Below are positions 8,259 through 16,822 of a stretch of 64,000 bases of DNA, one piece after another. The notes below the pieces were generated by a model that saw only the letters and a program-made list of their open reading frames with translations, ran no database searches and was not told where the DNA came from. The stretch comes from Tenacibaculum lutimaris (GTDB taxonomy: Bacteria; Bacteroidota; Bacteroidia; Flavobacteriales; Flavobacteriaceae). The stretch lies in assembly GCF_003610735.1 (NCBI RefSeq), contig NZ_RAQM01000006.1, positions 62,001 through 126,000 on the forward strand, written 5' to 3'. A program made the position numbers and the translations under genes. Within the stretch, counting starts at the first letter, position 1, and each line of letters opens with the position of its first letter.

Positions 8259-10141
8259 AACGAAGTTTTTTACTCATATTTTTAATTACCCTTATCGGAG
8301 TTATTTATATCTCAAGATTGTTTCACTTACAAATAATGAAAGGAAGTGAAAATAGTCTTACTCATAGCGCTACAATTAAAGTTGAGTATGATTACCCTGA
8401 ACGAGGTTATATATACGACAGAAACGGAAAGTTACTCGTAGCAAATCAATTATCTTATGATGTAATGATTGTTCCGAAAGAAGTAGAACCTCTTGACACG
8501 TTAGAGTTTTGTAGTCTTCTAAAAATAGACAAAGAAGATTTTAAAAAACGATTTACTAAAGCTGAAAATTATGCTCGTTGGTTACCATCTGTATTTTTAA
8601 AACAATTAGCCAAAGAGGATTACGCCTACCTTCAAGAAAAACTACCTAAATACAAAGGTTTTTATATTCAAAAACGTATTATTAGAAACTACCCCGTTAA
8701 ATCCGCTGCAAATGTATTAGGATATATTAGTGAGGTAAGTGAATACAAAGCTAAACAAAGCGACTATTACGAACAAGGAGAATTAATTGGTGCCTGGGGT
8801 GTAGAAAAACAATACGAAAAAGAATTAAGAGGAGTAAAAGGAAAAAGATACTATAAGAGAAATAACTTAAATGAAATTACTGGTTCTTTTAAAGATGGAA
8901 TCTATGACACTTTAGCAGTTCCTGGAAAAGATTTAATATTAACCATTGATAGCGAATTACAACAATACGGAGAACTATTAATGTCTGGTAAAAGAGGAGG
9001 AATTGTAGCTCTTGAGCCTCAAACAGGTGAAATTTTAGCACTGGTAACTGCCCCTTCTTATGATCCTAATTTATTAGTCGGAAGAAATCGCTCTCCAAAC
9101 TCAGTAAAACTATTTAATGACACAATTGGCATGCCTACTTTCGACAGAGGTTTACAAGCTTCATACGCACCAGGCTCTCCTTTTAAAATACTTACAGGAC
9201 TAATAGGTTTACAAGAAGGAGTTATTGATGAAAACTCAGGTTTCTTCTGTAACCATGGTTATCGTTATGGTAGAAGACCTAATGAATTTATGGGGTGTCA
9301 TTGTAGAATTGTTGGTCGTCCTGTTCGTTTAAAAACAGCTATTGCTAAATCATGTAACACATATTTTGCTAATACTTACAGAAAAATTGTCGACAAATAC
9401 GAAAATGCAACCATTGGCACAGACGCTTGGAGTGAACATGCTAAAAGTTTTGGTTTAGGAAATTATTTAGGATACGACTTGCCTTCTGGTCAAAAAGGAA
9501 GAATTCCTGATGGAAAATTCTACGATAGAGGTTATAATTTTAGGTGGGGAGCCACGACTACTATTTCTAACTCTATTGGTCAGGGTGAAGTAGAAACTAC
9601 TCCTATTCAATTAGCAAACATGACTGCTGCAATTGCTAACAAAGGCTATTACTATACTCCTCATATTGTTAAAAAAATTGCAGGAAACACTAGTTTAGAC
9701 TCCGCTTACACTACTCGTAGAAAAACAACTGTGGCACCTCAGCATTTTCCTATTGCCATAGAGGCAATGCATGAATCTTTTACTAAAGGAACAGCCAGAA
9801 GAAGTAGAGTTGAAGGAATTGAAATGTGTGGTAAAACAGGAACAGTTGAAAACTTTATTAGAGTTAACCGAAAAAAAGTTCAGTTAGTAGATCATTCAAT
9901 CTTCGTTGCTTTTGCCCCTAAAGATAACCCAAAAATAGCCATTGCCATTTTTGTTGAAAACGGAGGCTACGGATCTACAATCGCAGCACCTATCACAAGC
10001 CTTTTAATTGAAAAATATTTAAACGGTGAAGTTACAAGAAAACATGTAGAAGATAGGATGATTAATTTAAGTCTTCAGGAACGATACGACAACCAATTAC
10101 TAATTCAAAACACAGATACAATTGCGACAAGAACGAAATAA
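8255..10141 (+). CDS. mrdA: Penicillin-binding protein 2 (elongation transpeptidase)
   Basis: A 628-residue class B PBP. A single N-terminal membrane helix (about 3-20) is followed by the dimerisation domain, with RGYIYDRNGKLL near 50, and the transpeptidase domain. Catalytic motifs are all present: SPFK with nucleophile Ser308 and Lys311, SCN at 366-368, and KTGT starting at Lys527. It crosslinks side-wall peptidoglycan as the partner of RodA, whose gene follows and overlaps by 20 bases. The motif-one residue after Ser is Pro (APGSPFK), a variant of the commoner STFK or SVFK. Confidence 0.97.
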   Translation: MKRSFLLIFLITLIGVIYISRLFHLQIMKGSENSLTHSATIKVEYDYPERGYIYDRNGKLLVANQLSYDVMIVPKEVEPLDTLEFCSLLKIDKEDFKKRFTKAENYARWLPSVFLKQLAKEDYAYLQEKLPKYKGFYIQKRIIRNYPVKSAANVLGYISEVSEYKAKQSDYYEQGELIGAWGVEKQYEKELRGVKGKRYYKRNNLNEITGSFKDGIYDTLAVPGKDLILTIDSELQQYGELLMSGKRGGIVALEPQTGEILALVTAPSYDPNLLVGRNRSPNSVKLFNDTIGMPTFDRGLQASYAPGSPFKILTGLIGLQEGVIDENSGFFCNHGYRYGRRPNEFMGCHCRIVGRPVRLKTAIAKSCNTYFANTYRKIVDKYENATIGTDAWSEHAKSFGLGNYLGYDLPSGQKGRIPDGKFYDRGYNFRWGATTTISNSIGQGEVETTPIQLANMTAAIANKGYYYTPHIVKKIAGNTSLDSAYTTRRKTTVAPQHFPIAIEAMHESFTKGTARRSRVEGIEMCGKTGTVENFIRVNRKKVQLVDHSIFVAFAPKDNPKIAIAIFVENGGYGSTIAAPITSLLIEKYLNGEVTRKHVEDRMINLSLQERYDNQLLIQNTDTIATRTK

Positions 10142-11399
10142 TATTTTTGCAGGAATTGACTGGCTACTTGTTTTATTATATATCATCTTAGTTGGTTTTG
10201 GATGGATGAACATTTATGCTTCCTCTTCAACAGAAGAATCTAGAGAAATATTTGACTTCTCAACAAAATATGGAAAGCAACTTATTTTTATAGGATTAAG
10301 TATACCTGTAATTATTTTTATCCTATTCTTTAATTCAAAGTTTTACGAACAATTTGCAAGTGTTTTATATATAATTTCGCTAGTGCTACTGGCTGGCGTT
10401 TTAGTTTTTGGAAAAAAAATTAATGGCGCAACTTCTTGGTATAACTTTGGAGGAATTGGATTACAACCCTCTGAATTTGCAAAAGCTTTCACTGCATTGG
10501 CCTTAGCTAAATTGATGAGTGATCGGCAATACAACCTTAAACTATTAAAAAACCAAGCAAAAACTTTTATTGTCATCTTTTTACCCGCTTTTTTTATTGC
10601 TCTTCAACCTGACATGGGTTCTGTATTAATTTACTTTGCTTTCTTTTTTGTATTAAACAGAGAGGGGCTTACATTAAGTTATATCTTATTTGGAGCAACA
10701 ACTATTATTCTATTCATATTAACCATTTCTTTTGGTTCTAAATGGGTTCTTAGCTCTTGTTTATTTATTATAACACTTGCCACACTATATGGTATTTATA
10801 AAGACAAACGTTTTTTCCGCTTTAATGCATTAAAAATACTTAGCTCATATGTTTTTACTACTTTGTTTATTTTAGGTATAAGCTACACTTATAACAATGT
10901 TCTTGAGCAACATCAAAAAGATAGATTTGACATTTTGTTAGGAAAAGTTGAAGACAATAAAGGAATCGGATACAACTCATTTCAATCAGAAAAAACTATT
11001 AGTTCTGGTGGCCTCTCTGGAAAAGGATTTTTACAAGGAGATAGAACACAAGGAAACTTTGTTCCAGAACAACATACGGATTATATATATAGTACCGTAG
11101 GTGAAGAATGGGGCTTCATTGGAAGTACTTTAGTTATTATTTTATTTATGATACTTCTATATAGGATTATATACCTTTCTGAAATTCAAACTAACAAATT
11201 TGCAAGGATATATGGCTACAGTGTAGCCTCTATCTTCTTTTTTCATGTTGCTGTAAATATAGGCATGGTAATAGGTTTATTTCCTACTGTAGGAATCCCT
11301 CTACCCTTTTTTAGTTATGGTGGTTCATCCTTATGGGGATTCACGCTACTCTTATTTATCTTTATTCGTTTAGATGCTCATAAGAAGTATGATTGGTAA
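10122..11399 (+). CDS. rodA: Peptidoglycan glycosyltransferase RodA
   Basis: A 425-residue SEDS-family polymerase with about ten membrane helices. Visible signatures include NGATSWYNFGGIGLQPSEFAK (about 95-115), which carries the conserved region before the catalytic Asp loop, LQPDMGS (about 161-167) and GIPLPFFSYGGSSLW near the C-terminus. It extends glycan strands with PBP2. The start is a TTG at 10122 inside the end of mrdA (20-base overlap); no ATG lies between that codon and the first conserved residues (IFAGIDWLL), so TTG is chosen. It ends the elongasome operon, with a broken lipoprotein gene overlapping its last 11 bases. Confidence 0.96.
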   Translation: MRQERNNIFAGIDWLLVLLYIILVGFGWMNIYASSSTEESREIFDFSTKYGKQLIFIGLSIPVIIFILFFNSKFYEQFASVLYIISLVLLAGVLVFGKKINGATSWYNFGGIGLQPSEFAKAFTALALAKLMSDRQYNLKLLKNQAKTFIVIFLPAFFIALQPDMGSVLIYFAFFFVLNREGLTLSYILFGATTIILFILTISFGSKWVLSSCLFIITLATLYGIYKDKRFFRFNALKILSSYVFTTLFILGISYTYNNVLEQHQKDRFDILLGKVEDNKGIGYNSFQSEKTISSGGLSGKGFLQGDRTQGNFVPEQHTDYIYSTVGEEWGFIGSTLVIILFMILLYRIIYLSEIQTNKFARIYGYSVASIFFFHVAVNIGMVIGLFPTVGIPLPFFSYGGSSLWGFTLLLFIFIRLDAHKKYDW

Positions 11400-11777
11400 C
11401 ACCTTAAAAATATTTGCTTTTGTTTTTCTCTTTATCTCATGTAACAAAAAAAGGGATGAAAATTTATGGAAAAGTAGTTGATATTAACTCCAAGAAAATC
11501 ATTAATAATGCAACTATACACAGTAGAACCTGGGTTTATAACATTAAACTAGACGAATCTTACCCATTAATAGATTCTATCAAAGTGACAAATAATGGGG
11601 CACTATACAGTTTACATAAAAGAAGCTGAAGCTGTTGATTTAGTAGCTGTAGCCGACGGTTACCTTAATCAAATTAAACATATAGATGCTTACGCAGCAA
11701 AAAAGAAAATAAACTTCAATTTAATAAAACAACAAAAAACGCCCCGATTAAATCGAGGCGTTTTAACTATTAACTAA
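11389..11777 (+). pseudogene. Lipoprotein with carboxypeptidase-regulatory-like domain, two frameshifts
   Basis: Three reading frames join into one sensible protein. Frame one starts at ATG 11389 (overlapping rodA by 11 bases) and encodes a lipoprotein signal ending LFISC (Cys18) followed by NKK. Frame two resumes at the A7 run near 11444-11450 with GMKIYGKVVDINSKKIINNA, a beta domain start, and runs to KVTNNG. Frame three resumes at the GGGG run 11597-11600 as GHYTVYIKEAEAVDLVAVADG and ends at 11777. Removing one A and one G restores a single frame and a typical carboxypeptidase-D-regulatory fold. Either the gene is decayed or the two homopolymers were misread in sequencing. The last codons run through the terminator hairpin, so the natural stop may lie earlier. 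Confidence 0.7.
11738..11764. terminator. Bidirectional terminator between rodA-side gene and rpsT
   Basis: AACGCC-CCGAT with ATCG-AGGCGTT forms a stem with one C-A mismatch and a short loop. It has T on the forward side and A7 (T7 on the reverse strand) on the other, fitting the convergent genes. Confidence 0.75.
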
Positions 11778-11788
11778 CCTTAAAACTC

Positions 11789-12040
11789 TTATAAAGCTGC
11801 AACGTGCTTAGCCAACTTTGACTTTAAGTTTGCTGCTTTATTCTTATGAATAATGTTGTTCTTTGCTAACTTATCTAACATAGATACAACAGTCGAAAAC
11901 ATTCCTTCTGCTTCCTTCTTATCTTCTGTAGCTCTTAATTTTCTAACAGCATTACGTGTAGTTTTATGCTGATATTTATTTCTCAAGCGCTTTGCTTCGT
12001 TACTTCTGATTCTCTTTAATGCTGACTTATGATTTGCCAT
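11789..12040 (-). CDS. rpsT: 30S ribosomal protein S20
   Basis: An 83-residue, Lys/Arg-rich all-helical protein with the S20 start [20 protein letters not shown] and the end [19 protein letters not shown]. It binds 16S rRNA in the 30S body. It lies 35 bases downstream of a tRNA-Glu gene with no obvious terminator between, so it may be read from the tRNA promoter. The terminator at 11738-11764 follows its stop. Confidence 0.98.
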   Translation of the reverse strand: MANHKSALKRIRSNEAKRLRNKYQHKTTRNAVRKLRATEDKKEAEGMFSTVVSMLDKLAKNNIIHKNKAANLKSKLAKHVAAL

Positions 12041-12069
12041 TGTACTAAATTCGTTAATTGTTTATAAAA

Positions 12070-12180
12070 AACTTGTAGTCCGTACGGGAATCGAACCCGT
12101 GTTACCAGGATGAAAACCTGGCGTCCTAACCCCTAGACGAACGGACCAAAACAATCGTTCTGATTGCGGGTGCAAATATA
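12070..12180 (-). repeat. tRNA-Glu tandem duplication, copy 1
   Basis: The stretch from AACTTGTA through the whole tRNA to CCAAAACAATC is repeated 183 bases further on, and the leader GATTGCGGGTGCAAATATA is repeated with a 3-base indel. Gene, leader and promoter -7 box were therefore duplicated together. Confidence 0.85.
12076..12147 (-). tRNA. tRNA-Glu (TTC)
   Basis: A 72-base cloverleaf on the reverse strand: acceptor GGTCCGT with ACGGACT (one G-U at the first pair), anticodon stem CCAGG/CCTGG enclosing TTTTCAT, so the anticodon is TTC (Glu), and T-arm CGGG-TTCGATT-CCCG. The discriminator is A and CCA is not encoded. It is identical to the copy at 12259-12330. Confidence 0.97.
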
Positions 12181-12203
12181 CAACTCTTTTTGTTATTTGC
12201 AAT
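12173..12203 (-). promoter_or_regulatory. Promoter of tRNA-Glu copy 1
   Basis: On the reverse strand ATTG (12200-12203), a 19-base spacer and TATATTTG (12173-12180) match the Bacteroidota promoter, with one mismatch in the -33 box. Transcription would start about 20 bases before the mature tRNA. Confidence 0.6.
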
Positions 12204-12252
12204 AATTTTTATCTTTTTATTAGTTTTATTTTTTCTTCTAAAACTAACTTAG

Positions 12253-12366
12253 AACTTGTAGTCCGTACGGGAATCGAACCCGTGTTACCAGGATGAAAAC
12301 CTGGCGTCCTAACCCCTAGACGAACGGACCAAAACAATCTATTTTGCGATTGCGGGTGCAAATATA
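12253..12366 (-). repeat. tRNA-Glu tandem duplication, copy 2
   Basis: Second copy of the duplicated unit: tRNA identical, leader identical over GATTGCGGGTGCAAATATA, and short variable bases between the two conserved parts. See copy 1 at 12070-12180. Confidence 0.85.
12259..12330 (-). tRNA. tRNA-Glu (TTC), second copy
   Basis: The same 72 bases as the tRNA at 12076-12147, with anticodon TTC. It has a better promoter than its copy (full TTTG and TATATTTG boxes) and lies just after the proS stop on the same strand. Confidence 0.97.
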
Positions 12367-12389
12367 GAAACTGTTTTTTATTGCACAAA
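12359..12389 (-). promoter_or_regulatory. Promoter of tRNA-Glu copy 2
   Basis: On the reverse strand TTTG (12386-12389), exactly 19 bases, then TATATTTG (12359-12366): a perfect match to the Bacteroidota sigma consensus. It sits in the gap directly behind proS. Confidence 0.8.
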
Positions 12390-12406
12390 GTTTTTTTTTA
12401 TTTTTT

Positions 12407-13885
12407 TTAATAGGCTTTGGCAAAAAGCACTCTTTTACCAGATGGTTTACCTGTAAACACACATATTCCCTCCTCTTCTTTTGCGTCGTTAGGAATACAT
12501 CTTATGGTTGCTTTTGTTAATTCTTTAATCTTATCTTCTGTTTCAATAGTACCATCCCAGTGTGCAGAAACAAATCCTCCTTTATTCTCTATTACATCTT
12601 TAAACTCATCAAACGTATTTACTTCCGTAATATGGTCGTTTCTGTAGTTTAATGCTCTTGTATATAAATTCTCTTGAATCTCTTCTAATAAATTAGCTAC
12701 AACGTCAACTACCTCTTCTCTAGAAACAGTTTGTTTTTCAAAAGTATCACGACGAGCAACCTCAACAGTTCCGTTTTCCAAATCACGTGCTCCCATAGCA
12801 ATTCGCACAGGCACACCTTTTAATTCGTATTCTGCAAACTTAGCTCCTGGTCTAAAAGTATCTCTATCATCAAACTTTACTGAAATTCCTTTAGCTCGTA
12901 ATTCTTTTACAATTACATCAACTTTTTCTGAGATTGCATTTAACTGCTCCTCTCCTTTATATATAGGTACAATTACTACTTGAATTGGCGCTAACCTTGG
13001 AGGTAATACCAAACCAGCATCATCAGAATGTGTCATGATTAACCCTCCGATTAAACGAGTTGACACCCCCCATGATGTTGCCCATACATATTCTTGCTTT
13101 CCTTCTTTAGAAGTATATTTTACATCAAATGCCTTAGCAAAATTCTGACCTAAGAAATGAGAAGTTCCTGCTTGTAATGCTTTTCCATCTTGCATCAATG
13201 CTTCAATAGTTAAAGTGTCATCTGCTCCAGCGAAACGCTCACTTTCACTTTTTGCTCCTTTTACTACTGGCATAGCCATAAAATCTTCTGCAAAAGTTGC
13301 ATACACTTCTTGCATTTGTTTTGCTTCTGCTATTGCTTCAGCTTTTGTAGCATGTGCAGTATGACCTTCTTGCCATAAAAATTCTGCAGTACGTAAAAAT
13401 AAACGTGTACGCATTTCCCAACGTACTACATTTGCCCATTGGTTAATTAACAATGGTAAATCTCTGTGTGATTGAATCCATCCTTTATATGTATTCCAAA
13501 TAATTGCTTCGGAAGTTGGACGAACAACTAACTCTTCTTCTAATTTTGCCTCTGGATCTACACGAAGTTTCCCCTCATTTTCAGGATCATTTTGCAAACG
13601 ATAATGTGTAACTACCGCACACTCTTTCGCAAAACCTTCAGCGTTTTTCTCTTCAGCTTCAAACAAACTTTTAGGAACAAAAAGAGGAAAATATGCATTT
13701 TGATGTCCTGTTTCTTTAAACATTCTATCTAACTCTTTTTGCATGTTCTCCCAAATTGCAAATCCGTAGGGTTTAATAACCATACAACCTCTAACCGCTG
13801 AGTTTTCAGCTAAATCAGCTTTGACAATCAATTCGTTATACCATTTCGAGTAATCTTCGGCTCTTTTTGTTAAATGTTTGCTCAT
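12407..13885 (-). CDS. proS: Prolyl-tRNA synthetase, archaeal/eukaryote type
   Basis: A 492-residue class II synthetase of the short form without the bacterial editing insertion. Motif 2 is seen in [28 protein letters not shown], and the anticodon-binding domain starts near [11 protein letters not shown]. The C-terminal region ends in the KAY-type tail (RVLFAKAY), as in the archaeal/eukaryotic and Thermus-like group that replaces bacterial ProS in Bacteroidota. It charges tRNA-Pro. The reading frame could begin at a TTG six bases earlier, but the ATG at 13885 ([19 protein letters not shown]) is the natural start. It is transcribed away from the lipoprotein gene at 14033. Confidence 0.97.
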   Translation of the reverse strand: MSKHLTKRAEDYSKWYNELIVKADLAENSAVRGCMVIKPYGFAIWENMQKELDRMFKETGHQNAYFPLFVPKSLFEAEEKNAEGFAKECAVVTHYRLQNDPENEGKLRVDPEAKLEEELVVRPTSEAIIWNTYKGWIQSHRDLPLLINQWANVVRWEMRTRLFLRTAEFLWQEGHTAHATKAEAIAEAKQMQEVYATFAEDFMAMPVVKGAKSESERFAGADDTLTIEALMQDGKALQAGTSHFLGQNFAKAFDVKYTSKEGKQEYVWATSWGVSTRLIGGLIMTHSDDAGLVLPPRLAPIQVVIVPIYKGEEQLNAISEKVDVIVKELRAKGISVKFDDRDTFRPGAKFAEYELKGVPVRIAMGARDLENGTVEVARRDTFEKQTVSREEVVDVVANLLEEIQENLYTRALNYRNDHITEVNTFDEFKDVIENKGGFVSAHWDGTIETEDKIKELTKATIRCIPNDAKEEEGICVFTGKPSGKRVLFAKAY

Positions 13886-14032
13886 AATCAAAAGTTTGGC
13901 ATAAATATTGTTATTTTTTATGCGTAAATTGTGTCTGCAAAACTACATTAAATAAGGTAACAAGCCCAACAAAGAAATTAATTTTTGCTGCTCAATAAAA
14001 AAATAATTTGCATTAACTAAAAACATAAGGTC

Positions 14033-15355
14033 ATGAAGTTCCAATACGCCAATACCAAACTTCCTCTTTATATTCTATCTATTATTACGGTAGCTACATT
14101 CGTTTCTTGTGGGTCTGCACAAACGGTTACTAGTAACGACGACGGAATTTATGCGGACGACATTGAACAACCACAACGTAGAGTAATTATTGCTGATGAT
14201 AGGCAATATGATGAATATGAAGAAAATTACTTTACCAAAGAAGTAGAACGCTTAGGTACTTTAAACGGAACAGATATTTTTACAGATATAGAAAACTACA
14301 AATCTGAAAATGCTGATTATTATGATGACGAAGATATTATTTATGAAGATGAACCTGAAACAAGAATTACTTATAATGACAATGAGCCTTGGGGTTATAG
14401 TAACAGTAGTGACGTAGTTATAAACATTAATACATATCCTAGATGGGGCTATCATAACGACTGGTATTGGGATTCTTATTATGGCTATGGATACAATTAT
14501 TACAGACCTTGGTGGAGACCTCGTTATTATAACTATTGGGGATACAACCATCACTGGCATCCTTATCACTGGAACTCTGGATTCTATGTTGGTTTAGGAG
14601 GAGGTTATTATGGTTCTTACTGGAACTCTCCTTATTATGGTTATAATTATTATAGACCATACTATTACAACAGATATTATAACAATAACTATTACAGACC
14701 TTATAGAGGCGCTAACTACTATAGAAGCAACAGAACAGCAACAACTTCTAGAAGAGGCTATACAACTGGACGCAGAGGAACTACAACCTCAAGACGCTCA
14801 TCTGATGTTTATAGAAAAAGCAGTGACAGAACCTATCGAAGTTCTAGAAACACACGCTCTACAAGAAACACAAGAGGATACAATACAAGAACCAATAGAT
14901 CTAACGACAGAAATATAAACCGTTCTACTAGAACAAGAAGTTACAATTCTAGTGGAAGTCGTTCTAACGGAAGCTACAGAAGTGTACCACGTACTACTAG
15001 AAGTAGAAGCTCTAGAGGACATGCTGTAAGAAGTCATAACGACAACTCATACAACAACAGAAGTACAACAAGATCTACCAGAAACTCTAGAAGTTATAAC
15101 ACCAACAATACTAGATCTGTAAAAAAATCTACACAAACAAGAAGTTCTCGTAGCTACACTAGATCTAATAACCGAAGTAAAAAAGAATATGCTTCTCGAA
15201 GCAGCAATGCTAGAAATAACAGAAGCTATTCAAGATCTTCTAACAGATCTTCATCTTCTCGAAGTCATTCTGCTCCTTCAAGAAACTCACGAAGCAACTC
15301 TTCAGGAAATAATTCAAGCTCAAGAAGTAGTAATTCAAGAAGTCTAAGGAGATAA
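14033..15355 (+). CDS. Low-complexity Tyr/Trp- then Arg/Ser-rich lipoprotein
   Basis: A 440-residue predicted lipoprotein: signal segment to Cys26 with lipobox FVSC. Then come an acidic, Tyr-containing part (about 40-120), an aromatic block dense in Tyr, Trp, His, Asn and Gly (about 125-235, many YYRP, WGY and GGYY patches), and an Arg/Ser/Asn/Thr-rich tail to the end (about 236-440, repeats of RSS, SRS, NTR, ending SLRR). The tail is strongly basic, opposite in charge to the acidic part. No catalytic motif is visible. Similar composition-biased lipoproteins occur in other Flavobacteriaceae, but no function is known to me. It is followed 15 bases later by an outer-membrane protein gene, so an envelope role is likely. 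Confidence 0.85.
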   Translation: MKFQYANTKLPLYILSIITVATFVSCGSAQTVTSNDDGIYADDIEQPQRRVIIADDRQYDEYEENYFTKEVERLGTLNGTDIFTDIENYKSENADYYDDEDIIYEDEPETRITYNDNEPWGYSNSSDVVININTYPRWGYHNDWYWDSYYGYGYNYYRPWWRPRYYNYWGYNHHWHPYHWNSGFYVGLGGGYYGSYWNSPYYGYNYYRPYYYNRYYNNNYYRPYRGANYYRSNRTATTSRRGYTTGRRGTTTSRRSSDVYRKSSDRTYRSSRNTRSTRNTRGYNTRTNRSNDRNINRSTRTRSYNSSGSRSNGSYRSVPRTTRSRSSRGHAVRSHNDNSYNNRSTTRSTRNSRSYNTNNTRSVKKSTQTRSSRSYTRSNNRSKKEYASRSSNARNNRSYSRSSNRSSSSRSHSAPSRNSRSNSSGNNSSSRSSNSRSLRR

Positions 15356-15370
15356 TTTAAAAAAGAACAC

Positions 15371-16723
15371 ATGAAAAGAATTTTAGCTCTTGCAATTGGT
15401 ATTGCCAGTACATATACCGCCTATTCACAATCTTTAAACTATAATGATTTAGGAGTTTTATTTTCTAAAGACGATAATTATGGAACCGCTCGTTTTGAAG
15501 CCATGAGTGGTGCGTTCGGAGCATTGGGAGGAGATATTTCTTCCTTTGGAATTAACCCAGCAGGTAGTGCCGTTGCTATTAAAAGCACCTTTGGTGTTAC
15601 TTTAAGTAATAGAAACACAGAGTACACCTCTAATTACTATGGAAATTCTACTAGTACAGCAGATGATTTTTTCAACATAACTCAAGCAGGTGGTATTTTA
15701 TCTTTTGATTCTGCCTTTAGCTCTGATTGGAATCGTTTTGCATTGACTTTTAATTACCGAATCAAAAAAGATTTTAGCGGATTCCATGCTGCAGAAGGTA
15801 ATAGTCAATATTTAATTTATAATGAACACGTTGCTGATCCAAAAACTATAAAAACTCAATTCGACAGAAGTCTCGATCAATATAACTCTAGTTATATTGA
15901 TGGTAAATCGAGTGTATTTAGTTTAGGTTTCTCTTCTGTACACCAAAACAAATTATATGTTGGTGCTTCTTTAAACTTTCATGATTTAGAATTTTACAGA
16001 GAACACCTTTTTAATGAAGTAAATGACGACATAGATGGCAACATATTAGATGTAGAAAATTATACTGAGAGCTACATACAAGGAACTGGTTTTTCTATAG
16101 GACTAGGATTTATATATAAACTTAACCAAAATATTAGATTTGGTTTAGCCTATGAAACACCTACTTGGTATCAGGAGGTTTTAGAAGACTATTATGATGA
16201 GCTTTTAATGAAAAGAGTTGAAAATTTAGGCATCCCTGAAGATTTTGATGTTATTGGTCCTGAATCATATTTATACAAATTTAAATCCCCTAGTAGATTT
16301 ACTGCCAGTGGAGCTTATGTAATAGGGAAACAAGGGTTGATAAGTGTAGACTACACCTATAAAGATTTTAAAAACATAAAATATAGTGGAGGAAACTTCA
16401 CTAATACAAACACTAATTTTTCTAACGATTATAGAAACACACATGCACTAAATATTGGTACAGAGTGGCGCTTTGATAATTTAAGTGTTCGTGGCGGATA
16501 TCATTATGAAAAAGACCCTAATTTACTTTTAGGCAGCAACACTAACAATGATAATATACAAGGATTTTCTGCTGGATTAGGATATAATTTTGGTAACATG
16601 AAAATTGATTTAAGTTATAGCAAATCAAACAACAATGAATATTATACAATTTATCAAAATAGTGATTTAAACATAGAAAACAATACTTCTCGAATTTCAG
16701 GAACTGTAACATTCAGTTTATAA
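15371..16723 (+). CDS. OmpP1/FadL/TodX-type outer-membrane protein
   Basis: A 450-residue protein with a signal peptide (1-20, ending TAYSQ) and the N-terminal signature of the Bacteroidota FadL-like group: a short plug region with RFEAMSGAFGALGGDISSFG and INPAGSAV (about 40-70), then alternating beta strands to a final strand RISGTVTFSL. FadL-type barrels move hydrophobic molecules across the outer membrane; the actual substrate is unknown, and some annotations use hemin receptor for this group. It follows the low-complexity lipoprotein gene by 15 bases and is closed by a strong terminator at 16742-16770. Confidence 0.88.
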   Translation: MKRILALAIGIASTYTAYSQSLNYNDLGVLFSKDDNYGTARFEAMSGAFGALGGDISSFGINPAGSAVAIKSTFGVTLSNRNTEYTSNYYGNSTSTADDFFNITQAGGILSFDSAFSSDWNRFALTFNYRIKKDFSGFHAAEGNSQYLIYNEHVADPKTIKTQFDRSLDQYNSSYIDGKSSVFSLGFSSVHQNKLYVGASLNFHDLEFYREHLFNEVNDDIDGNILDVENYTESYIQGTGFSIGLGFIYKLNQNIRFGLAYETPTWYQEVLEDYYDELLMKRVENLGIPEDFDVIGPESYLYKFKSPSRFTASGAYVIGKQGLISVDYTYKDFKNIKYSGGNFTNTNTNFSNDYRNTHALNIGTEWRFDNLSVRGGYHYEKDPNLLLGSNTNNDNIQGFSAGLGYNFGNMKIDLSYSKSNNNEYYTIYQNSDLNIENNTSRISGTVTFSL

Positions 16724-16741
16724 TTCTTAACAATACTATAT

Positions 16742-16770
16742 AAAAATCCTGCTTCCATGCAGGATTTTTT
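16742..16770 (+). terminator. Intrinsic terminator after the FadL-type gene
   Basis: AAAAATCCTGC with GCAGGATTTTT, an 11-pair stem with a 6-base loop, ends in six T. It contains the ATG at 16757, which therefore cannot be a plausible start of the next gene. Confidence 0.9.
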
Positions 16771-16822
16771 ATATATCCATATCTCAGTTTTTTACCTTAA
16801 TTTTGCTCCTTATTTACAACTT

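Noticed and set aside
12417..12647. Forward-strand frame opposite proS
   Set aside because: Shadow of a well-conserved synthetase gene.
14261..15037. Several frames on both strands opposite the low-complexity lipoprotein
   Set aside because: They arise from the biased Tyr/Arg/Ser codons of the real gene and show no independent features.
16757..16822. N-terminal extension of the Nfu gene from ATG 16757
   Set aside because: The ATG lies in the stem-loop of a strong terminator; the ATG at 16823 begins the conserved domain.
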